64,000 nucleotides of DNA from Pseudomonas piscis (GTDB lineage: Bacteria; Pseudomonadota; Gammaproteobacteria; Pseudomonadales; Pseudomonadaceae): NCBI RefSeq assembly GCF_009380155.1, contig NZ_WHUV01000002.1:310001-374000 (forward strand), in the 5' to 3' direction. How positions within the stretch are numbered: position 1 is the stretch's first letter; the number at the start of each line of letters is the position of its first letter. A program made the position numbers and the translations under genes. Below the pieces are notes generated by a model. That model did no database searches and was not told where the DNA came from. It saw only the letters and a program-made list of their open reading frames with translations. Positions 58,065 to 64,000 of the stretch are shown here, one piece after another.

Positions 58065-59890
58065 TGGGTGGTCTCCAAGGACTTCAGCCACCAGGCGCCG
58101 AGACCCAGGGTATAGGGCGGCGTGGTGACGAAGGCGAACCGGTTACGGTAGGCCAGGCGGTGATAGTTGAGGTACCAGTTGGGAATCATGTAGTGCTGCC
58201 ACAGTAGCACCCGGTCCAGGGCACGGCCGGCGGCCAATTGCTCATCGCGGCTCTGGGCCGCCAGGAGCTGCTCCAGCAGGTGATCGACGATGGGGTTGTC
58301 GATGCCCGCATAGTTCTTGCTGCCCTTGACCGCTACCTGGCTTGAGTGGAAGTACTGCCATTGCTCCAGGCCCGGGCTCAGGGTCTGGTTGAGGGTCATG
58401 AGGATCATGTCGTAGTCGAACTGGTCCAGGCGCTGCTTGTATTGCGCGCGGTCGACAGTGCGCAGGCGCGCGTCGATGCCGATGCTGGCCAGGTTCTCCA
58501 CGTAGGGCTGGAGGATGCGCTCCAGGTTGGGGTTGACCAGCATCAGCTCGAACCGCAGCGCTTGTCCGGCACTGTTCTGCAGGCGCTGGCCGTTGAGCTT
58601 CCAGCCAGCCTCGCCCAGCAGCCCCAGGGCCCGGCGCAGGGTCTGGCGCGGGATGCCGCGGCCGTCGGTGCTCGGCAAGCTGAAGGGCTGGGTGAATAGG
58701 CTGGCTGGCAACTGCTCGCGATAGGGCGAAAGCAGCAGCCATTCGCGGCCCTGGGGCACGCCCGTGGCGGAGAACGCGCTGTTGGGGTAGTAGCTCAGGG
58801 CGCGCTGGTAGGCGCCGCTGAACAGCGTGCGGTTGGTCCACTGGAAGTCGAACATCATGCCCAGGGCTTCACGTACCCGCACATCGGCGAAAGTCGCGCG
58901 CCGGGTGTTCATGAACAGGCCCTGGGTCTGGGTGGGGATCTGGTGCGCCACCTGGGCCTTGATCACCTCGCCACGGCGCACCGCCGGGAAGTCGTAGCCG
59001 CTGGCCCAGTTCTTGGCCTGGTGCTCGATGTAGATATCGAATTCACCGGCCTTGAAGGCCTCGAACGCCACGTCGCTGTCGCGGTAGAACTCCACCTCGA
59101 CCCGGTCGAAGTTGGCGAACCCGCGGTTGACCGGCAAGTCCTTGCCCCAATAGTCCTTGACCCTCTCGAACACCAGCTGGCGGCCCGGCTGCACTTGGGT
59201 AATGCGATAGGGACCGCTGCCCAGGGGCGGGGTGAAGGTGGTGGCCTTGAAGTCGCGGTCCTTCCAGTAATGCTGGGGCAATACCGGCATTTCCCCCAGG
59301 CGCAGGATCAGCAGCGGGTTGCCGGCACGCTTGAACACGAAGCGGATGCGCTGCGGGCCGAGGATGTCGACCCGCTGCACTTCCTGCAGGTTGGTGCGGT
59401 ACTGCGGATGGCCTTCCTTGAGCAGCAGGCGGTAGGAGAACGCCACGTCCCGAGCGGTGATCGGCATGCCGTCGTGGAAGCGGGCTTCGGGGCGCAGGTT
59501 GAACACCACCCAGCTGCGATCTTCGCTGTACTCCACCGAACGGGCGATCAGACCGTAGCTGGAAGTGGGTTCGTCGCCGGAGGGCGCATAGAGGCCAGTG
59601 CCCACCATCAGCGGCTCGTTGAGCTCGTTGACCCCGTATTGCAGGAAGTTCGGCGTGGCCACCGGGCTGGTGCCCTTGAAGGTGTAGGGGTTGAGGGTGT
59701 CGAAAGTGCCGAAGGCCATGACCCGCAAGGTGCCGCCCTTGGGCGCGGCGGGGTTGACCCAGTCGAAGTGGGTGAAGCGGGCCGGGTACTTGAGCGTGCC
59801 GAACTGCGCATAGCCATGACTCTCGATGAGTGTCGCGCTTGCGGGAAAGCTCAAGGCCAGGCTGATGAGGAGCGGGAGCAGGAGACGCAT
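58061..59890 (-). CDS. nppA1: Peptide ABC transporter substrate-binding protein (first, NppA1-like)
   Basis: A 609-residue paralogue of the following protein, sharing the same class motifs ([62 protein letters not shown]) and a signal peptide (PLLISLALSFPASA). The two differ across the ligand lobes, so they probably have different peptide preferences. The nppA1A2BCD order agrees with P. aeruginosa. It is the first gene of the operon, with the promoter within the ~200 bp upstream; I saw no clear operator there. Confidence 0.9.
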   Translation of the reverse strand: MRLLLPLLISLALSFPASATLIESHGYAQFGTLKYPARFTHFDWVNPAAPKGGTLRVMAFGTFDTLNPYTFKGTSPVATPNFLQYGVNELNEPLMVGTGLYAPSGDEPTSSYGLIARSVEYSEDRSWVVFNLRPEARFHDGMPITARDVAFSYRLLLKEGHPQYRTNLQEVQRVDILGPQRIRFVFKRAGNPLLILRLGEMPVLPQHYWKDRDFKATTFTPPLGSGPYRITQVQPGRQLVFERVKDYWGKDLPVNRGFANFDRVEVEFYRDSDVAFEAFKAGEFDIYIEHQAKNWASGYDFPAVRRGEVIKAQVAHQIPTQTQGLFMNTRRATFADVRVREALGMMFDFQWTNRTLFSGAYQRALSYYPNSAFSATGVPQGREWLLLSPYREQLPASLFTQPFSLPSTDGRGIPRQTLRRALGLLGEAGWKLNGQRLQNSAGQALRFELMLVNPNLERILQPYVENLASIGIDARLRTVDRAQYKQRLDQFDYDMILMTLNQTLSPGLEQWQYFHSSQVAVKGSKNYAGIDNPIVDHLLEQLLAAQSRDEQLAAGRALDRVLLWQHYMIPNWYLNYHRLAYRNRFAFVTTPPYTLGLGAWWLKSLETTQ

Positions 59891-60055
59891 CGAGTCAGAG
59901 ATCCGATCCAGGCGGCTTGGGCTATGTGTCCGGTACAGTAACAGCTTGTATCGGCAGGAAAAAGCTCGTTCTGGCGGTGCGCGCAGATGGCGGCAGGTGG
60001 GCTCTGGGGCGGGGGCGGGTCGGTATCGCCGGGGGCTCTGGGAAGCTCAGGCGCA

Positions 60056-60085
60056 GGGCTTGCCGGTGGTGACACCGGCAAGCCC
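60056..60085 (-). terminator. Hairpin after mltD
   Basis: GGGCTTGCCGGTG (60056-60068) pairs perfectly with CACCGGCAAGCCC (60073-60085) across a 4-nt loop, 9 bp after the mltD stop. A very stable 13-bp stem but with no T-run, so it may end transcription weakly or protect the 3' end. Confidence 0.6.
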
Positions 60086-60094
60086 CGTCGGCAC

Positions 60095-61522
60095 TCAGTG
60101 CGGCAGGTAGACGGTGAGCGTCTGGCCCGGCTTGAGGGCCTGGCCGGCCCGTGGGTTCCAGCGCTTGAGGTGCTGCATCTCGACGTTGAATCGCTTGGCT
60201 ACCATGTACAGCGAATCGCCTTGCTTGACTTTGTACTGGGTCGACTTGCGTTTCTCGGTAGCGGCCACGGTGGTCTTCTTGCTGCCGGCCTGGCGCGCGT
60301 CCTGCAGGACCAGGGTCTGGCCGACCTTGAGGTTCTTGCCGCTGAGCTTGTTCCAGCGCTGCAGGTCCTGGACCCCGACCTTGTTGGCCTTGGCGATCAG
60401 CGCCAGGTTGTCGCCGCGCTTGACCTTGTAGACCCGCTTGCGCAGCGAGTCGCGGCCTTCGTCGCTGGCGAACGCAGCCTTGAGCGAGCGCTTGCTGATC
60501 AGTTCCTCAGGCTTCATGGTCGACAGGCTGGTGGTCAGCAACTGCGCCTTGGAGGTGGGTACCAGCAGGTGCTGCGGACCGTCGATGGTGGTGCGCTGCT
60601 TGAACGCCGGGTTGAGCTGGAACAGCTCGTCCTCATCGATGTTGGCCACCGCCGCGACCTTGGACAGGTCCATGCGCTGGTTGATCTCCACCACCTGGAA
60701 GTAGGGTTCGTTGGCGATGGGGTTGAGGTTGATGCCGTAGGCCTCGGGGGCCAGCACCACCTGGGACAGGGCCAGCAGCTTGGGCACGTAGGCCTGTGTT
60801 TCCGATGGCAGCGGCAGGTTCCAGTAGTCGGTGGGCAGGCCGAGCTTCTCGTTGCGCTCGATGGCCCGGCTGACGGTGCCTTCGCCGGCGTTGTAGGCCG
60901 CGAGGGCCAGCAGCCAGTCGCCGTTGAACATGTCATGCAGGCGGGTCAGGTAGTCCATGGCCGCGGTGGTCGAGGCGGTGATGTCGCGGCGGCCATCGTA
61001 GAAACGGGTCTGGCGCAAGTTGAAGGAGCGACCGGTGGCCGGGACGAATTGCCACAGGCCCACGGCATCGGCCCGGGAATAGGCCAGCGGGTTGTAGGCG
61101 CTTTCGATCACTGGCAGCAGGGCCAGCTCCAGCGGCATGTTGCGCTCTTCAAGACGCTCGACGATGTAGTGGATATAAAGGCTGCCGCGCTCGCTGGCGT
61201 TCTGCAGGAAGGACGGATTGCTGGCGAACCACAGGCGCTGTTGCTCGATGCGCGGGTTGACGCCCAGATTCTCTTGCAACTGGAAGCCCTGGCGCATGCG
61301 TTCCCAGACGTCCTGGGGGACTTGCGGGCTGGGCTGGGTGCCCAGCCAGATGGGTTTCTGCTTGATACGGGCGTTGAGATTCGGAGTGTGTGTGGCTTCA
61401 GTCTGCGGGACGTGACCGGTGCTTTGGCAGCCCGCAAGAGTCGCTGACACAGCTACCGCGATGGCCTGGGCCAAGCGCGTCAATGCGTCTGAACTGATGG
61501 CGTAACGAATAAATGACGACAT
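60095..61522 (-). CDS. mltD: Membrane-bound lytic murein transglycosylase D
   Basis: A 475-residue lipoprotein. The lipobox Ala-Thr-Leu-Ala-Gly-Cys32 is visible. An SLT/GH23 domain (~120-250) has Glu140 in PVIESAYNPLAYS and the sequence QFVPATGRSFNL, and two C-terminal LysM domains follow (YKVKRGDNLALIAKANKV and YKVKQGDSLYMVAKRFNV). It cleaves the glycan strands of peptidoglycan from the outer-membrane inner face. The start at 61522 puts the lipobox in place; eight further residues upstream are possible. The gene lies head-to-tail after gloB, 98 bp away. Confidence 0.95.
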   Translation of the reverse strand: MSSFIRYAISSDALTRLAQAIAVAVSATLAGCQSTGHVPQTEATHTPNLNARIKQKPIWLGTQPSPQVPQDVWERMRQGFQLQENLGVNPRIEQQRLWFASNPSFLQNASERGSLYIHYIVERLEERNMPLELALLPVIESAYNPLAYSRADAVGLWQFVPATGRSFNLRQTRFYDGRRDITASTTAAMDYLTRLHDMFNGDWLLALAAYNAGEGTVSRAIERNEKLGLPTDYWNLPLPSETQAYVPKLLALSQVVLAPEAYGINLNPIANEPYFQVVEINQRMDLSKVAAVANIDEDELFQLNPAFKQRTTIDGPQHLLVPTSKAQLLTTSLSTMKPEELISKRSLKAAFASDEGRDSLRKRVYKVKRGDNLALIAKANKVGVQDLQRWNKLSGKNLKVGQTLVLQDARQAGSKKTTVAATEKRKSTQYKVKQGDSLYMVAKRFNVEMQHLKRWNPRAGQALKPGQTLTVYLPH

Positions 61523-61620
61523 TGGCTGGAAGTTAGTTCCGGGCAAAAATGTCGGGCGATTCTAGAAAGCACCCGAAGAGCGGTCAACCATTCAGAATTT
61601 CTATGCCAATGCCGGGGTTC

Positions 61621-62388
61621 TTAGAATTTATCTTTCCAGGCCCGCAAAGCCGCAAAAACCGCACTCTGCGACGGGGTATCCCGGCCGTTCCGTTCGTCCG
61701 CTTTTTGTTTAACGGATGTTTCACCGGTACGCAGGAAAGGGTTGGTCGACTTCTCCAGGGCCAGGGTCGATGGCAGGGTCATGAGGCCTTGCTCGCGCTG
61801 GCGTGCGACTTTTTCCAGGCGCTGGGCGATCTCTGGGTTGGTCGGCTCCACGGCCTGGGCGAAGCGCAGGTTGCCCAAGGTGTATTCGTGGGTGCAGTAG
61901 ACCAGAGTGTCGTCCGGCAGCGCCGCGAGGCGGCCCAGGGACTGGTGCATCTGTTCGGCGGTGCCCTCGAACAGGCGACCGCAACCGGCGGCGAACAGCG
62001 TGTCGCCACAGAACAGCAGGCCCCGGTGGTAGTAGGCGATATGCCCCAGGGTATGGCCGGGTACCGCCAGGACCAGGAAGTCCCAGCCGAGGATGTTGAG
62101 CTGGTCTTCATCGTCCAGGGCCACGTCGCGGGCGGGGATCTTCTCCCGGGCCGGGCCGTAGACCGTGGCGCCGCTATGCTGTTTCAAGCGCTCGACGCCG
62201 CCGACGTGGTCGTGGTGGTGGTGGGTCACCAGGATGTCGCTCAGGCGCCAGTCCGGGTGTTGTTCCAGCCAGGCCAGTACCGGTGCCGCATCCCCCGGGT
62301 CGACGACGGCGCAGCGTTGGCTGCGATGATCTTGTAACAACCAGATGTAGTTGTCGGTGAAGGCGGGCAGGGCACTGATCTGTATCAT
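61621..62388 (-). CDS. gloB: Hydroxyacylglutathione hydrolase (glyoxalase II)
   Basis: A 255-residue metallo-beta-lactamase-fold enzyme that hydrolyses S-D-lactoylglutathione to D-lactate and glutathione in methylglyoxal detoxification. The metal-binding motif T-H56-H-H58-H-D60-H61 and later HTLGHIAYY and [17 protein letters not shown] are canonical, as is the C-terminal HxxxxPFLR-type region (here [11 protein letters not shown]). The start at 62388 gives the correct [17 protein letters not shown]-terminus. It is divergent from the methyltransferase gene, with 65 bp shared. Confidence 0.96.
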   Translation of the reverse strand: MIQISALPAFTDNYIWLLQDHRSQRCAVVDPGDAAPVLAWLEQHPDWRLSDILVTHHHHDHVGGVERLKQHSGATVYGPAREKIPARDVALDDEDQLNILGWDFLVLAVPGHTLGHIAYYHRGLLFCGDTLFAAGCGRLFEGTAEQMHQSLGRLAALPDDTLVYCTHEYTLGNLRFAQAVEPTNPEIAQRLEKVARQREQGLMTLPSTLALEKSTNPFLRTGETSVKQKADERNGRDTPSQSAVFAALRAWKDKF

Positions 62389-62453
62389 CTTCGGATTCGC
62401 CAAGGGGAAAACAATGGCGCATCTTAGAACTTCCTGGCGTGTTGGAGAATGCA

Positions 62454-63212
62454 ATGACCGATAAAGCCTTCGCTCAGGCAGATCCCGACTGGCTGGCCCT
62501 GATCAGCACGGCCCGGGACTGGCTGTCCGGGCCGCTGGGGCAATTCCTGCTGGATGAAGAGCGGCGCATGCTCGAAGAAGAACTGGGGCGGTTCTTCGGC
62601 GGTTACCTGGTGCACTACGGCCCTTCGGCGCAGACCCCGCCGGCGGCGCCCCAGGTCCAGCGCAACGTTCGCCTGGGAGCTCCGTTGCCGGGGGTGGAGA
62701 TCGTCTGCGAGGAGCAGGCCTGGCCCCTGAGCGAACATGCTGCCGATGTAGTGGTGCTGCAGCATGGCCTGGATTTTTCGCTGTCGCCCCATGGCCTGCT
62801 GCGCGAGGCGGCCAGCAGCGTGCGTCCGGGTGGCCACCTGCTGATCGTCGGGATCAATCCCTGGAGCACCTGGGGCCTGCGCCGGGTGTTCGCCCACGAC
62901 GGCTTGCGCCAGGCCCGTTGCATCGCGCCCTCGCGCGTCGGCGACTGGCTCAACCTGCTGGGCTTCGCGCTGGAGAAACGGCGCTTCGGGTGCTATCGTC
63001 CGCCGCTTGCTTCGCCAGCATGGCAGGCGCGGCTGGCCGGTTGGGAGCGCCGGGCCGGCAAATGGCAGCTATCGGGTGGTGGTTTCTACCTGCTGGTGGC
63101 GCGCAAGATCGCCGTGGGCCTGCGCCCGGTACGCCAGGTCCGGCGCGAGCCGGTGGGCAAGCTGGTGCCGCTGCCCATGGCCAAGGTCAACCGGCGCAAT
63201 AGCGAGCCCTGA
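62454..63212 (+). CDS. SAM-dependent methyltransferase-like protein (class I)
   Basis: A 252-residue protein of the PA1814 type, conserved between gloB and rnhA in Pseudomonas. The class I fold is degenerate near the N-terminal Gly-rich loop ([15 protein letters not shown]), but the post-core segment [40 protein letters not shown] is typical of methyltransferases, with LRPGG-like SVRPGG. The substrate is unknown. The ATG at 62454 has TTGGAGAATGCA upstream. The gene may be co-transcribed with rnhA, 106 bp downstream. Confidence 0.85.
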   Translation: MTDKAFAQADPDWLALISTARDWLSGPLGQFLLDEERRMLEEELGRFFGGYLVHYGPSAQTPPAAPQVQRNVRLGAPLPGVEIVCEEQAWPLSEHAADVVVLQHGLDFSLSPHGLLREAASSVRPGGHLLIVGINPWSTWGLRRVFAHDGLRQARCIAPSRVGDWLNLLGFALEKRRFGCYRPPLASPAWQARLAGWERRAGKWQLSGGGFYLLVARKIAVGLRPVRQVRREPVGKLVPLPMAKVNRRNSEP

Positions 63213-63318
63213 ACAACTGCTGCAACTCTCTCTTTATATAGATCGGCCGGGCTTGCCCGGTCTTGGCCTTGTCGGCTGTGGCTGGCGGGGCAATGGCAAT
63301 TTCTGATGGAAGGCGTGG

Positions 63319-63768
63319 ATGAGCGATAGCGTAGAAATCTTTACCGACGGTGCCTGCAAGGGCAATCCCGGCCCGGGTGGCTGGGGCGCGCTGCTGGTGT
63401 GCAAGGGCGTCGAGAAGGAGCTCTGGGGTGGCGAGGCAAATACCACCAACAACCGCATGGAGCTGCTGGCGGCGATTCGCGGCCTGCAGGAACTCAAGCG
63501 CCAGTGCGATGTACAGCTGATCACCGACTCGCAGTACGTGATGAAGGGCATCACCGAGTGGATGGTCAACTGGAAGAAGCGGGGCTGGAAGACCGCTGCC
63601 AAGGAGCCGGTGAAGAACGCCGACCTGTGGCAACAGCTGGACGAGCAGGTCAACCGGCATCAGGTCACCTGGAAATGGGTACGCGGCCATACCGGGCACC
63701 ATGGCAACGAGCGTGCCGACCAACTGGCCAACCGCGGCGTGGACGAGGTCCGTGGCAACAAGGCCTGA
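63319..63768 (+). CDS. rnhA: Ribonuclease HI
   Basis: A 149-residue enzyme degrading RNA of RNA:DNA hybrids in the cytoplasm, removing primers and R-loops. All catalytic carboxylates are present: Asp10 ([17 protein letters not shown]), Glu48 (RMEL), Asp70 (ITDSQY) and Asp134 ([10 protein letters not shown]), with the basic protrusion [22 protein letters not shown]. Length and start agree with the family. It precedes dnaQ, as in many gammaproteobacteria. Confidence 0.97.
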   Translation: MSDSVEIFTDGACKGNPGPGGWGALLVCKGVEKELWGGEANTTNNRMELLAAIRGLQELKRQCDVQLITDSQYVMKGITEWMVNWKKRGWKTAAKEPVKNADLWQQLDEQVNRHQVTWKWVRGHTGHHGNERADQLANRGVDEVRGNKA

Positions 63769-63839
63769 TGGCTGTCGTCCTGCCGTTCGCTGCACTCATG
63801 TGCGCTGGGCCGGCCTTGCCGCGCCTGTGCGCCGTCCCC

Positions 63840-63868
63840 GGGCGGGGCGTGCTAAAATCCCGCCCTTT
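63840..63868 (+). terminator. Terminator-like hairpin between rnhA and dnaQ
   Basis: GGGCGGG (63840-63846) pairs with CCCGCCC (63859-63865), followed by TTT. The loop contains TAAAAT, which could also act as the dnaQ -10 box, so terminator and promoter functions may overlap. Confidence 0.4.
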
Positions 63869-63891
63869 GCCAGATTGAGAACTGACCACTG

Positions 63892-64000
63892 ATGGCCAAC
63901 AGATCTATTGTCCTCGATACCGAAACCACCGGTATGCCGGTGACCGACGGCCACCGGATCATTGAAATCGGTGGCGTCGAGTTGATTGGCCGACGCCTGA
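63892..64000 (+). CDS. dnaQ: DNA polymerase III epsilon subunit, N-terminal part
   Basis: The first 36 residues, running off the window. MANRSIVLDTETTGMPVTDG includes the exonuclease Exo I motif DTETTG, followed by HRIIEIGGVELIGRRL. The protein is the 3'-5' proofreading exonuclease of the replicative polymerase. Its place after rnhA matches the usual rnhA-dnaQ order. Confidence 0.95.
   Translation, partial: MANRSIVLDTETTGMPVTDGHRIIEIGGVELIGRRL

Noticed and set aside
1-64000. CRISPR arrays, tRNA or rRNA genes
   Set aside because: I saw no spaced direct repeats of CRISPR type, no cloverleaf with GGTTCGA-type T-loop and CCA end, and no rRNA stretches.

Overview
The window is a GC-rich, gene-dense chromosomal segment of a Pseudomonas, most likely of the P. 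fluorescens complex. This rests on several points: an AruH/AruI arginine-transaminase pair; a wss-type acetylated-cellulose operon; FabV as enoyl-ACP reductase; a FecI/FecR/TonB-receptor unit; and the run peptide-type ABC transporter, mltD, gloB, methyltransferase, rnhA, dnaQ, whose order matches what I remember of P. aeruginosa PA1807-PA1816. No rRNA, tRNA, CRISPR array, prophage or complete insertion sequence is visible. One short MITE-like element and two REP clusters are.

Layout. 1-1671: end of aruI and all of aruH. 1680-3240: two REP clusters bracket a divergent Rrf2 regulator / quinone-reductase pair that shares a palindromic operator. 3242-9205 (minus strand): an outer-membrane protein, a SLOG/DUF2493 protein overlapping a Na/Pi cotransporter, a small membrane protein and the Mg2+ ATPase MgtA with a structured leader. 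9496-14537: small conserved genes (two Cys-rich zinc-ribbon-like proteins, a solitary binding protein, an LprI-like protein, OtnI/Hyi) and a candidate small RNA. 14749-20464: fabV, a DUF4442 thioesterase-like gene divergent from a TetR gene with a near-duplicated palindromic operator and an inserted MITE, azlCD, and SMI1/KNR4 plus a Nudix-DUF4406 fusion.

20681-37920: a CHASE4-PAS-GGDEF-EAL protein faces the nine-gene operon wssABCDEFGHI. BcsQ-, BcsA-, BcsB-, BcsZ- and BcsC-like proteins make and export cellulose, and an SGNH protein plus AlgF/I/J-like proteins acetylate it. BcsA carries an intact PilZ domain, so the operon is c-di-GMP responsive. The tenth gene of the classical wss operon (wssJ) is missing. 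38515-44300: RNase T2, a DapA-family lyase, the aerotaxis receptor Aer with an ANR-like box, LysE, an AraC regulator and a VOC protein.

44385-48467: an iron-starvation ECF sigma / FecR / TonB siderophore receptor unit with a Fur-like box. 48794-51966: a rare PTS-EIIC/EAL fusion and a GAF-GGDEF cyclase, giving three c-di-GMP enzymes in the window besides the c-di-GMP-binding cellulose synthase. 52503-59890: a five-gene Npp/Yej-type peptide importer with two tandem binding proteins. 60095-64000: mltD, gloB, a methyltransferase, rnhA and the 5' end of dnaQ.

The most unusual items are the PTS-EIIC/EAL fusion with conserved sugar-site residues, the degenerate EAL domain beside the cellulose operon, the MITE-interrupted TetR operator region, the mgtA leader, and a possible RBS-sequestering leader on the TonB receptor. 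I saw no wholly novel defence or biosynthetic system.
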